A stretch of DNA of 64,000 nucleotides from Nonomuraea muscovyensis. GTDB taxonomy: Bacteria > Actinomycetota > Actinomycetes > Streptosporangiales > Streptosporangiaceae. Shown piece by piece: positions 1-7,675 of this stretch. Under the pieces are notes generated by a model. That model was not told where the DNA came from and ran no database searches. It saw nothing but the letters and a program-made list of their open reading frames with translations. The position numbers and the translations under genes are program-made. The number at the start of each line of letters is the position of its first letter. The first letter of the stretch is position 1. Location: assembly GCF_014207745.1 (NCBI RefSeq), contig NZ_JACHJB010000001.1:2170001-2234000 (forward strand), written 5' to 3'.

Positions 1-136
1 TGGTGAGAGGGCCGGCCCCGGCCATCGCCCGCCAGATGCCGAGCTGGTCGCCGAGATGGGTGAGCAGGCTCAGCGCCGCGCCGACCCGCTCCTGCGCGAT
101 CTGCGCCGCGAACTCCTCCAGCTTGGTGGTGTCCAT
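1..136 (-). CDS. SAM-dependent methyltransferase, N-terminal fragment (cut by window edge)
   Basis: Only the first 45 codons are inside the window; the gene continues past position 1. It begins MDTTKLEEFAAQIAQ and continues through a helical stretch with HLGDQLGIWRAM. That pattern is typical of the N-terminal winged-helix/dimerisation part of actinobacterial class I methyltransferases, which precedes the SAM-binding fold. The ATG at 134-136 is preceded by an AGGAGA ribosome binding site. The SAM motifs lie outside, so family assignment rests on the N-terminus alone. It is the last visible gene of the leftward operon, 55 bp after the glycosyltransferase, and may modify the same glycan. It could instead be an unrelated gene transcribed with the operon. 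Confidence 0.6.
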   Translation of the reverse strand, partial: MDTTKLEEFAAQIAQERVGAALSLLTHLGDQLGIWRAMAGAGPLT

Positions 137-191
137 GCCGTTGTCTCCTGTCCGTTCTCGTCGGATGCAGGAAGTCTCGGCCGGACGGCTG

Positions 192-1187
192 TCACCGCTG
201 CCTCGCGCCGCTGTCACGCCCGCGCGTCTCCATGACAGCCGGGCGACCGGGAGGCGGCGGGCCGGGCAGGCCGCCCGTGAGCGTGTCCTCGGGGAGGAGC
301 GGCACGTTCGCCTCCCTCACGAGGTAGCGGGGCAGGCGGTCCGACTCGCGCAGCGACCGCTGCACGTACCGGCCCAGCAGCGCCACCGCCGCGAGCGTCA
401 GCGCGGACAGCAGGAGCTGGGCCGAGACGAGGAACGGGGCCCGGCCCGCCAGCGCGAGGACGGCCAGGAGCACGGCGACCACCCCGCCCGCCGCCGCCAT
501 CGCGTACGACAGGGTGAGCGGGCGCCAGGAGAAACCGAAGAACAGCTCGAAGGCGTGCCCGGCCAGCCGCACCAGCCGGAGCTTGGAACGGCCCGCCGTG
601 CGCGGCCGGTGGGCGACCGGCGTGACGGCGTAGCGGGCGCCGACGAGGGGCACCGCCGGGATGAACCACGGCAGGCGCAGGTCGGTGATCGTCCGGGCCA
701 CGGCGGTGCGGACGAGCCGGAACGTGGAGGCGCCCCGCGGCATGTCGATGCCGAAGACGCGCCGGGCCGCCCAGTGCAGCCCGGCCGAGCCCATCCGGCG
801 GACCAGCGGGTCGCGCCGGCCGCGCCGTTCGCCGAACACCACGTCGTAGCCCTCGGCGGCCGTGGCGAGCAGGGACCAGATCTCCTCGGGCGGCACCTGG
901 AGGTCCGCGTCGCACTGGACCGTCCACGGCCGGCCGGCGTAGCGGAAGCCCGCCGCCATGACCGCGTCGTAGCCGAAGTTGCGGGTGAAGGACAGGTAGC
1001 GCACCCGGGGGTCGGTCCCGGCCAGGCGCCGGATGCGGTCGAGCGAGTCGTCGGTGCTGCCGTCGTCGACGAACAGGATCTCCAGCTCGCCGACCTCGTC
1101 CAGCGCCCTGACCAGTTCCGCGTGGGCGGTCTCCACCTGGGCACCCTCGTTGTAGCAGGGGACCAGCACGGTCAACCCGGTGTTCAC
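192..1187 (-). CDS. Family 2 glycosyltransferase with two C-terminal membrane helices (GtrB/DPM1-like)
   Basis: The 331-residue protein opens with the GT2 signature TVLVPCYNEG, followed by FVDDGSTDDS and the metal/nucleotide site CDADLQ. About 75 C-terminal residues after FGFSWRPLTLSYAM form two hydrophobic helices and a short basic tail. This layout is that of polyprenyl-phosphate glycosyltransferases such as GtrB, ArnC and DPM1, which transfer a sugar from a nucleotide donor to a lipid phosphate on the cytoplasmic face. The GTG start at 1185-1187 overlaps the stop of the flippase gene (GTGA) and has a GAGGAGG site, so the two are translationally coupled. Known: such enzymes work with a flippase. 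Inference: it loads a sugar onto the lipid carrier moved by the neighbouring protein. The donor sugar is unknown. Confidence 0.85.
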   Translation of the reverse strand: MNTGLTVLVPCYNEGAQVETAHAELVRALDEVGELEILFVDDGSTDDSLDRIRRLAGTDPRVRYLSFTRNFGYDAVMAAGFRYAGRPWTVQCDADLQVPPEEIWSLLATAAEGYDVVFGERRGRRDPLVRRMGSAGLHWAARRVFGIDMPRGASTFRLVRTAVARTITDLRLPWFIPAVPLVGARYAVTPVAHRPRTAGRSKLRLVRLAGHAFELFFGFSWRPLTLSYAMAAAGGVVAVLLAVLALAGRAPFLVSAQLLLSALTLAAVALLGRYVQRSLRESDRLPRYLVREANVPLLPEDTLTGGLPGPPPPGRPAVMETRGRDSGARQR

Positions 1188-2389
1188 ATGTGCCTCCTCA
1201 GCACCAGTCCCAGGACCAATCCCTGCGCGCCGAGCGCGTACACGGCGCCGGCGGCGCCGGCGTACGGGATCGCCAGCGCGCCCAGCGCGGCCACCACCGC
1301 CAAGGCCAGGACGACCGCCCTGGCGCTGGCACGCAGCCCGGCCTCGCCGGTGTTCTCCAGCACGAAGATCCCGAAGCTCGCCACCGCGTTGGCCGGGAGC
1401 AGCGACACCAGCAGGGCGCCCAGCGCGACCGGCGAGCGGGTGCCGGCCAGCCCGGAGAGCAGCACTGCGCCGGCCACGACGAGCCATCCGGCGCTCACCC
1501 AGACCGACACCCCGGCCACCCTGCGCACCAGCGCCCGCGTGCCCGCACCCGCCGAACCCAGGTGGAGCACCAGGCGGGGCTGGTAGATGCGCTGCACCGT
1601 GTAGATCACCGACGTGGCGAACCCCCAGCCGAGGACCATCACGTACAGGTCGCCGCTCTGGCCCGCGTACGAGGTGATCGACAGTTCGACGAACAGCGTG
1701 CCGATCATGGCGTTGGCCATCACGTCGGCCGCGCCCATCAGCGCCACCGTGCCGGCGACGATCCGGCGCAGGGCCGGGCGGACCCGGCCGGGACTGCGTG
1801 GCAGGCCGGGCAGCAGGGCCAGGTTCAACGCGGTGACCAGGGTGAGGAGGCCGGCCAGGTAGCCGGCCGGGCGGAGGTGCGTGGCGAACGCCAGCCCCGC
1901 CAGGGCGATCATCCCCAGCCCGAGGAGGGCGAAGTGGACGGTGTCGCGGGTGTAACGGCCGAGCGCGCGGTGCAGGGCCACGCCCAGCATGCCGCAGCCC
2001 AGGGAGACGTAGTAGGCGACGGACAGCAGGTAGAGGGTGACCGTGGCCTCCGGCGCGGCGGCCAGGGCCGCCGCGGCGGCCACCGTGAAGGGCACGGGGA
2101 CGTAGGCGACGACGGCGCGCAACAGGGCGGCGACCTGGTCACGGGTCCGGCGGGCGCGCGGGATGAGGGTGAGCGCCGCCTTCTCCGGGCCCGACTGGAC
2201 CACCATGCTCAGCCACCCCGTGGCGCCCACGGCGGCGGCGTAGGCGTTGAAGTCGGCACGGCTCCAGGCGAGGACCAGGACGGCCGCCGAGCCGTACAGC
2301 AGGAGGCGGAAGGTCGCGCGCCCGCTCAGCAGCGTCAGCAGGCGGCGCGCGCCGATGCGGTGGGAGACCGCCGCGTCCACCGCGCTCAC
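1184..2389 (-). CDS. Polytopic membrane protein, Wzx/MATE-like polysaccharide flippase
   Basis: The 401-residue protein is almost entirely hydrophobic, with roughly 10-12 predicted membrane segments separated by short Arg-rich loops. Examples are the segments around LLYGSAAVLVLAW and LYLLSVAYYVSLG. Size and layout fit the oligosaccharide flippase (Wzx, MOP) superfamily, although no diagnostic motif is visible. The GTG start (2387-2389) overlaps the TGA of the zinc-ribbon gene, and its own stop overlaps the GTG of the glycosyltransferase, making a continuous coupled operon. Inferred role: translocation of a lipid-linked sugar intermediate across the membrane. A different polytopic transporter or a polymerase cannot be excluded from composition alone. 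Confidence 0.65.
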   Translation of the reverse strand: MSAVDAAVSHRIGARRLLTLLSGRATFRLLLYGSAAVLVLAWSRADFNAYAAAVGATGWLSMVVQSGPEKAALTLIPRARRTRDQVAALLRAVVAYVPVPFTVAAAAALAAAPEATVTLYLLSVAYYVSLGCGMLGVALHRALGRYTRDTVHFALLGLGMIALAGLAFATHLRPAGYLAGLLTLVTALNLALLPGLPRSPGRVRPALRRIVAGTVALMGAADVMANAMIGTLFVELSITSYAGQSGDLYVMVLGWGFATSVIYTVQRIYQPRLVLHLGSAGAGTRALVRRVAGVSVWVSAGWLVVAGAVLLSGLAGTRSPVALGALLVSLLPANAVASFGIFVLENTGEAGLRASARAVVLALAVVAALGALAIPYAGAAGAVYALGAQGLVLGLVLRRHM

Positions 2390-3330
2390 GCGCCCTCCCC
2401 TGCGGCGCGGGCGAGATCCGCCGCCACAGCGTCGCGCAGGGGGCGGGCACCGGTGCGAAGGTAGGCGAGCAGGGCCTCGTGGACGCCGTCGGCGCCGAAC
2501 CGTTCCCGCACGCCGGGCACGGACGGCCCCTTGTCGACGCCGAAGAGCGCCGCGAACAGCGTCCTGACCTGTTCGGTGGTGAACGAGGTGGGCGGCGTCA
2601 GCAGTTCCTCGACCGCCTCCGGGGCGGGCGGCGGCGCGGGCGGCGCCTCCAGCCAGGTCGTGGACCGGCCCGCCGTGGCAAGCCAGCGGCGCAGGTGAGC
2701 GACCCGCTCGGCCACGAACGGGGAGTCCTGGCCGCCCAGCCTGGCCGCCGCGAGCGCGGGGTCGTAGCAGGTGGCGTGCAGAGCGGCGCACACCTTGTTG
2801 AACGCCGGCGGCTTGGTGGGCAGCCGGTCGAGGGGGACGTCGCTGACCCGCTCGACGACGGCGCGGGCCTCGGGCGTGGTGGCGGCGCGGGCGACGAGGG
2901 CGTCGAAGTCCTTGTACCAGCGGGCGAGGGTGGCCCGGTCGGGGGCGTCGGGCACGGGGTCCCGCACAGGGTCCTGCACGGTGTTCTGCACGGTGTCCTG
3001 TCGCACCCAGCGGACCATGCGAGCGGGCATGAACGCCGCCAGCGGGTCGTCGCCGTCCGCCGCCCCGCCCACGGGCTCCGGGCCGGGCGCCGTCGTCCCC
3101 GGGTCCGGGTCCGGGTCCGGGGACGGGGACGGGTCCTGCCCCTGGGACGGGGACGGGCCCTGGACCGTGGACGGGCTCGGGGCCGGGCTCGGGGGCTGGG
3201 GCGGGCTCGCGCGGAACACCGCGCCGCACGACCGGCAGGAGTAGCGGGTCCGGCCGATCCGCCAGGGGTGCGGGTGGCCGCACTGCACGCAGTTCATGGG
3301 GTTCATGGCGGGGTTCATGACAGTGTCCAC
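2386..3330 (-). CDS. Uncharacterised protein with N-terminal zinc ribbon and Pro/Asp/Ser-rich linker
   Basis: I do not recognise a family. The N-terminus has two CxxC knuckles (CVQCGHPHPW and CRSCGAVF), consistent with a single zinc ribbon. Next comes a low-complexity linker of repeated PSPS, PDPDPDP and TVQD/PVRDPVPD units at about residues 42-135. The remaining 180 residues form a soluble helical domain with tracts such as KPPAFNKVCAALHATCYDP and TLFAALFGVDKG. The linker DNA (about 3060-3200) is built of short GGGTCC and GGGGAC repeats. The start is uncertain: GTG at 3328-3330 or ATG codons at 3318, 3306 and 3297, none with a good SD. Its position between transferase and flippase genes suggests it serves the same pathway, perhaps as an assembly or regulatory factor. 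Confidence 0.6.
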   Translation of the reverse strand: MDTVMNPAMNPMNCVQCGHPHPWRIGRTRYSCRSCGAVFRASPPQPPSPAPSPSTVQGPSPSQGQDPSPSPDPDPDPGTTAPGPEPVGGAADGDDPLAAFMPARMVRWVRQDTVQNTVQDPVRDPVPDAPDRATLARWYKDFDALVARAATTPEARAVVERVSDVPLDRLPTKPPAFNKVCAALHATCYDPALAAARLGGQDSPFVAERVAHLRRWLATAGRSTTWLEAPPAPPPAPEAVEELLTPPTSFTTEQVRTLFAALFGVDKGPSVPGVRERFGADGVHEALLAYLRTGARPLRDAVAADLARAAGEGA

Positions 3331-3345
3331 AGGCTGTCCACAGGC

Positions 3346-4362
3346 TCAGAGGGGCACGGCGATCGCGGAGGAGGGGACCAGTTCGGCGCCGAGGCCGCTC
3401 TTGACCTCCGCCTGGCCCTTGCCGAGGACCAGCCCCGCCTTGCCGGCGGCGATGGCCCACTCGACCATCCGGACGTAGCCGTCGAAGTAGAGGTGCTTGC
3501 GCCCGCCGTCCTCCGGCGGCAGGGCGCCCCAGCTCAGGCAGACGGGCCAGTCGGGGTGGTCGAGTATCAGGGAGAGGCCGAGCAGCCGCCGGCCGGCGTC
3601 GCGGTAGGCGATCGCGATGACCTCGTCGCCCTCCACCAGGGCTTCGAGGTACGGCAGGGGCAGCGGGGCGAGCGGGAAGAGGCGGCTGCGGTACTTCAGG
3701 TCGTTCAGCGCCCGAAGTTCGGCCGCCTCGGCCGCCCCCACCAGCCCGCGAGCCGGCCCGACCTCGACCGACAGGCCGGGGTCGGCGGCGAAGCTCCTGG
3801 CCCGCCGCCTGAGCGACTCCCTGCGGGGCCGGTCGAGCAGCGCGTACCACTCGTCCATCCCGGCGAAGGGGGTGGCCAGCTTGGCGAGCGGCGCGGTCGG
3901 CAGCGCCACCTTGACCAGGCCGGGCAGCAGCACCGGCTCACCGGGTGACACCTCCCGCCACACCGTGCTCCGCCAGCCGGGCCCGAGCCGCCGGCGGACG
4001 CCGCGCGCGTAGCCGCGAAGCAGCTCGCCGCGTTCCGCCGGCTCGACGTCGGCGGTGAACCACCAGCCCTTCTGCGAGCGGTTGCCGGGCGCGTGCACGT
4101 CCAGGACGCCGGCCGGGTCCCGCCGGTCGGCGTAGCGGCCCCGGTGCGGCAGGACGCCGCGCAGCGACGCCGACACGGCGCCGACCGCGACGCCGTCCCG
4201 GCGCAGCACGGTGAGCACGACCGGCGCCTGGGCGGCCCAGGCGTAGGCGCGGAGCAGGTCGTAGCGCCAGGTCACGCACTGGCCGGCCGCGGTGCGCAGC
4301 TCGTCCCAGCCGGCCGGTTCGGGGTCGTGGCGCGGGTCGAGGGTGTCCAGGGTGATGCTCAT
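3346..4362 (-). CDS. GNAT/FemAB-like N-acyltransferase (Acetyltransf_6 type), second copy
   Basis: The 338-residue protein resembles the Acetyltransf_6/BioF2-like group of the FemAB-GNAT superfamily. It has a basic helix RRESLRRRARSFA, then a C-terminal GNAT half with VIAIAYRDAGRRLLGLSLIL and the conserved tract DGYVRMVEWAIAAG. The last 25 residues (LGKGQAEVKSGLGAE) align with the end of the upstream gene (FGRGRGEIKQSMGME), so the two are tandem paralogues. The ATG at 4360-4362 overlaps the upstream TGA (ATGA). Family members transfer amino acids from tRNA or acyl groups to cell-wall precursors or glycans. Here the donor is unknown. Inference: it adds an amino-acid or acyl group to the surface polymer built by this operon. 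Confidence 0.7.
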   Translation of the reverse strand: MSITLDTLDPRHDPEPAGWDELRTAAGQCVTWRYDLLRAYAWAAQAPVVLTVLRRDGVAVGAVSASLRGVLPHRGRYADRRDPAGVLDVHAPGNRSQKGWWFTADVEPAERGELLRGYARGVRRRLGPGWRSTVWREVSPGEPVLLPGLVKVALPTAPLAKLATPFAGMDEWYALLDRPRRESLRRRARSFAADPGLSVEVGPARGLVGAAEAAELRALNDLKYRSRLFPLAPLPLPYLEALVEGDEVIAIAYRDAGRRLLGLSLILDHPDWPVCLSWGALPPEDGGRKHLYFDGYVRMVEWAIAAGKAGLVLGKGQAEVKSGLGAELVPSSAIAVPL

Positions 4363-5381
4363 CCCATCGCCCACCCGGGTACGACGACGAACTTCAGCGG
4401 GACGTGCTCCATGCCCATCGACTGTTTGATCTCCCCCCTGCCCCTGCCGAACAGGACGCGCTCGGCCCCCGTCTCGACGGCCCGCCGGACGATGCGGGGG
4501 TAGACGTCGAAGTAGAGGTCCTGACGGCCGCCCTCTTCGGGCCGGAGCGCCGCCCAGGCCCCGCTCACGGGCGTGGCCGGGTGCTCGTACACGATGGCGA
4601 AGGCCAGCAGCCGCTCCCCCTCGTGGTAGGAGATGACGCGGACGTCGTCGCGGCGCAACAGCTCGCGGAAGTAGGCGGCGGGCAGGGGCGCCCGGGGGTC
4701 GAGGCGGGCCGCCAGCCGCTCGGTGTGCCTGCGGTTCAGCTCGGCCAGCTCCGCCGGGTCGAGGTCGCCCCGTGCGGTGCCCTCGCGGACGGTCAGTCCG
4801 GGGATCTCGGCGACGTGCTTGACGCTGCGGCGCAGCGACTTGCGGCGGTTCTTGCTGAGCGAGCCGAGCCAGCCCTCCACCGAGCTCCACCGCACCGGCA
4901 GGTACATGCTGCCCGGAGAGTCACGCACGACGCCGCCGCGTCGGGCCACCTGAGGCAGCTCCGGTTCGGTCACCATCCGGTAGAGCACCCCGGCCGTCCC
5001 CCGGCCGAGGTGCCGCCGCGCCGCCCGCTCGAACTCGCGGAACAGGTCCCGGCGCCGTTCGGGTGTCACGTCGCCGGCGAAGTGCCAGGTGGGGCCGTCG
5101 GAGTGGCCGGGCAGGCGGACGTCGAGGAGGAGCGGCTCGCGGCGGGGGCGCGGGACTCGGGCGGACTTCGGCCACCGCAGGCCGAGGTAGACGGCCCCGA
5201 CCACGCCGGCCAGGCGCGAACCGTCGTGGAAGACGCCCAGCAGCGGGCGCGCCCACGATCCCTGCGACGACGCCGCGATGACGTCGTAGGCCCAGATGGC
5301 GCTCAGCCCTTCGTCCTGCCGGAACGCCTCCCAGCCGGAAGGCTGAGGGTCCCGGCAGGGATCCAATAATTCCAGATGCAC
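4359..5381 (-). CDS. GNAT/FemAB-like N-acyltransferase (Acetyltransf_6 type), first copy
   Basis: This is the first gene of the leftward operon, 340 residues. It opens MHLELLDPCRDPQPSGWEAF, the same plan as its neighbour (LDTLDPRHDPEPAGW). It then shows the basic helix KNRRKSLRRSVKHVA and a C-terminal GNAT half with VRVISYHEGERLLAFAIVYE and DLYFDVYPRIVRRAVETG. The 340-residue size fits two GNAT folds, as in FemX-type enzymes. The GTG at 5379-5381 has an AAGG element 8 nt upstream. Two similar but diverged copies in a row suggest two successive additions or a heterodimer. Alternative roles are acyl-CoA dependent sugar N-acylation or decoration of a lipid-linked intermediate. Confidence 0.7.
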   Translation of the reverse strand: MHLELLDPCRDPQPSGWEAFRQDEGLSAIWAYDVIAASSQGSWARPLLGVFHDGSRLAGVVGAVYLGLRWPKSARVPRPRREPLLLDVRLPGHSDGPTWHFAGDVTPERRRDLFREFERAARRHLGRGTAGVLYRMVTEPELPQVARRGGVVRDSPGSMYLPVRWSSVEGWLGSLSKNRRKSLRRSVKHVAEIPGLTVREGTARGDLDPAELAELNRRHTERLAARLDPRAPLPAAYFRELLRRDDVRVISYHEGERLLAFAIVYEHPATPVSGAWAALRPEEGGRQDLYFDVYPRIVRRAVETGAERVLFGRGRGEIKQSMGMEHVPLKFVVVPGWAMG

Positions 5382-5431
5382 GTGACGGCCTTCAGGAATC
5401 GATTACAACATGGACACGACCGCATAGTCAG

Positions 5432-5470
5432 CGACGATCATCGCAGACTATGTCTGCTGTGATCATGTCG
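5432..5470. promoter_or_regulatory. Large imperfect inverted repeat in the divergent promoter region
   Basis: The core GCAGAC (5443-5448), TAT, GTCTGC (5452-5457) is perfect. The dyad extends outward through GATCA/TGATC and CGAC/GTCG with one- or two-base slips, giving about 17-bp arms on each side. It lies between two divergent operons, so it is more likely an operator than a terminator. No run of T follows on either strand. The cognate regulator is not in the adjacent genes. Confidence 0.5.
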
Positions 5471-5488
5471 TACATGTCCGACACCACG

Positions 5489-5525
5489 GACACGTGCTCA
5501 GACACGTGATCAGAACGTGCTCTCA
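5489..5525. repeat. Three 12-bp tandem repeats containing CACGTG
   Basis: GACACGTGCTCA (5489-5500) is followed directly by GACACGTGATCA (5501-5512). A degenerate third copy, GAACGTGCTCTCA, runs over 5513-5525. The array sits 15 bp upstream of the epimerase start and just after the large dyad. Each of the first two units carries the palindrome CACGTG, so cooperative binding by a dimeric regulator is plausible. Confidence 0.55.
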
Positions 5526-5540
5526 CACTCAAGAGGTGTC

Positions 5541-6491
5541 ATGAAGGTTGGAGTCACCGGCGGAAACGGCTTCATCGGCCGCTACGTGTGCGAGGAACTC
5601 GTGTCCCGCGGCCACATTCCGCTCGTATTCGATCACCGGGGCAAGGCGGACCGCGACCTGCCCTGGGAGGTGATGCGGGGGGACATCCGCGACGCCACCG
5701 CGATGACCGAGCTCGCGGCGCATTCCGATGCGATCATCCACCTGGCGGCCGTGCTCGGCACCCAGGAGACCATCACCAACCCGCGCCCGGCCGCCGAGAC
5801 CAACCTCATGGGCGGTCTGAACTTCCTGGAGGCCATCGCCCAGTACGACCTCCCCGGCGTCTACATCTGCGTGGGCAACCACTGGATGGACAACAGCTAC
5901 AGCATCTCCAAGACGGCCGTCGAGCGTTTCGTCCGCATGTTCAACGCCCATCGCGGGACGAGGGTGAACAACGTCCGGGTCGTCAACGCCTACGGCCCCC
6001 GCCAGCAGGCGGCGCCGCCGTTCGCGCCGGGCAAGGTCCGGAAGATCACGCCGGCGGTCATCTGCCGCGCGCTGTCCGGCATGCCGGTGGAGCTGTACGG
6101 CGGCGGCACGCAGATCTCGGACATGGTGTGGGTCGGCGACGTGGCACGGGGGCTGGTCTCCGCCCTGGAGACGGCCGCCGACGGCAAGGTCCTCAACCAC
6201 CCCGTCGAGGTGGGGCCGACCGCCTCCTCCACCATCCGCGAGGTCGCCGAACTGGTCATCGACCTGTGCGTGGAGCGCGGCTACCCGCGGGTGCCGATCG
6301 CCGACCTGCCGATGCGACCGGGTGAGACGCCGGACACGGCCGTCACGGCGCAGCCCAAGACGCTGCTGTCGGTCGGCATCGAGCCCAGCTCGCTCGTCTC
6401 GATCGAGGACGGCATGGCGCGGACCGTGGACTGGTTCATCGAGACCCGCGGCACGCACTGGGACGCCCCGCAGGCGGTGGCCGGCGCGTGA
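5541..6491 (+). CDS. NAD-dependent epimerase/dehydratase (extended SDR)
   Basis: The 316-residue protein has the extended-SDR nucleotide site GGNGFIG at residues 7-13, the DIRD acidic tract near residue 50, IIHLAAVLGTQ, and the YxxxK pair Y120-K124 (YSISK). The usual Ser/Thr of the catalytic triad is not obvious; the corresponding stretch reads CVGNHWMDNS. Such enzymes epimerise, dehydrate or reduce nucleotide sugars in the cytoplasm. The ATG at 5541 has an AGAGG site and fits the glycine motif near the N-terminus; an upstream in-frame start at 5517 adds only eight unlikely residues. It heads the rightward operon and overlaps the ATP-grasp gene by 4 bp (GTGA). Inferred role: supplying a modified sugar nucleotide for the glycan made by the divergent operon. 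Confidence 0.85.
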   Translation: MKVGVTGGNGFIGRYVCEELVSRGHIPLVFDHRGKADRDLPWEVMRGDIRDATAMTELAAHSDAIIHLAAVLGTQETITNPRPAAETNLMGGLNFLEAIAQYDLPGVYICVGNHWMDNSYSISKTAVERFVRMFNAHRGTRVNNVRVVNAYGPRQQAAPPFAPGKVRKITPAVICRALSGMPVELYGGGTQISDMVWVGDVARGLVSALETAADGKVLNHPVEVGPTASSTIREVAELVIDLCVERGYPRVPIADLPMRPGETPDTAVTAQPKTLLSVGIEPSSLVSIEDGMARTVDWFIETRGTHWDAPQAVAGA

Positions 6492-7675
6492 AGCGGCTCG
6501 TGGTCCTGGGCGGCTCGGACGGCACGATCAGCTCGTTCCGGGCCGCCCGGCGGCTCGGGCTCGGCACGGTCTGCGTCGACATGCGCGCCGACGCGCCGGG
6601 GGTGCGCGAGGCGGACGAGTTCCTGCATCTCAGCACCCGTGACGTGGACGCGGTGACGGCCGCGTTGCGCGACCTCGGCGACGTGGCGGGGCTGATCGCA
6701 CCGGGCACCGACATCAACCTCCCCTCGCTGGTCGAGGTCGCCGGGCGGCTCGGGCTGCCCTGCGGCCTGTCCGCCGGGGCCCTGCGGGTCTCGACCGACA
6801 AGGCGTACTTCCGCGAGGTCTGCGCGCGGCTCGGCCTGGGCGGGCCCGGCCACGTCGGCGGCTCCGCCGACGAGGTCGCCCGCGACGCCGTACGGCTGGA
6901 CTTCCCCGTCATCGTCAAGCCGGTCGACTCGGGCAGCTCCCGGGGCATCACGGTGTGCGCCACGCCCGCCGAGGTGGCGGCGGCGGCCACGGCGGCGGCG
7001 GCCGCCTCCCCCACGGCGACCGTGATCGTCGAGGAGCTGGTGACCGGCCGCGACCTGTGCGGGGAGGCGTTCCTCCAGGACGGCCGGGTGGCCCTGCTCG
7101 GGCTGAGCGACCGGGTGGTGGCGGCTCCGCAGGTCGTCGCGGTCGGGCACGACATGGCCCCGCGTGACGAGCGGCTCACCGCGGAGGTCGTCCGGCAGCT
7201 CGAACTGGTGTGCGCCGAGGCCGGCTACGCGGACGGGCCGGTCAACCTCGACCTGTTCGTCACCCCGGACGACGCCGTGGTGCTCATCGAGATGGGCACG
7301 CGGATCGGCGGCAACGGCATGGGCGAGGCGCTCGGGCTCATGTACGGGGTGGACACGGTGGCGGCCGCCGTCCAGCTCGCCATCGGCGAACGCCCGGACC
7401 TCACGCCCCGGTGGTCGCGGCACACCTCCGTCCGCATGCTGCGCTCCGCATCCGCCGGGACGCTCGTGGCGCTCGACGGCCTGCCGGAGGCGCTGGCACT
7501 GCCGGGTGTGGCCGACATCGTGGTGACGGCCAGGCCGGGCGAACCGGTCGTGCCGTACACGGAGTGCCGGGCGAAGCTCGGGTACGTGCTGGCGTCGGCC
7601 GACACGGCGGGCGACCTGGCGCGGGCGCTGGAGGGCGTCGAGGACCTCGTCCGGGTCAGGGTCGATGCCGGCTGA
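6488..7675 (+). CDS. ATP-grasp carboxylate-amine ligase-like enzyme
   Basis: The 395-residue protein starts with a pre-ATP-grasp Rossmann-like domain (VVLGGSDGTISSFRAARRLG). The ATP-grasp core follows: nucleotide lysine K144 in FPVIVKPVDSGSSRGI, the flexible loop near VIVEELVTGRDLCGE, and metal ligands in VVLIEMGTRIGGNGMG (E268, N276). The family ligates a carboxylate activated as acyl-phosphate to an amine or other nucleophile. It sits between an epimerase and a PaaK-like gene, beginning with GTG at 6488 that overlaps the previous TGA. In polysaccharide clusters such enzymes attach amino acids to sugars or to small peptides. That role fits the FemAB-like genes next door but is inference; substrate cannot be read from sequence. 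Confidence 0.8.
   Translation: MKRLVVLGGSDGTISSFRAARRLGLGTVCVDMRADAPGVREADEFLHLSTRDVDAVTAALRDLGDVAGLIAPGTDINLPSLVEVAGRLGLPCGLSAGALRVSTDKAYFREVCARLGLGGPGHVGGSADEVARDAVRLDFPVIVKPVDSGSSRGITVCATPAEVAAAATAAAAASPTATVIVEELVTGRDLCGEAFLQDGRVALLGLSDRVVAAPQVVAVGHDMAPRDERLTAEVVRQLELVCAEAGYADGPVNLDLFVTPDDAVVLIEMGTRIGGNGMGEALGLMYGVDTVAAAVQLAIGERPDLTPRWSRHTSVRMLRSASAGTLVALDGLPEALALPGVADIVVTARPGEPVVPYTECRAKLGYVLASADTAGDLARALEGVEDLVRVRVDAG

Noticed and set aside
3060..3200. GGGTCC/GGGGAC repeats as a possible CRISPR or regulatory array
   Set aside because: Short codon-level repeats inside the Pro-rich linker of a coding region; no spacer structure.
2385..3850. 888-codon frame joining zinc-ribbon region to flippase
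   Set aside because: The flippase proper begins at GTG 2389 overlapping the upstream stop; the N-terminal 480 codons are a shadow of neighbouring genes.
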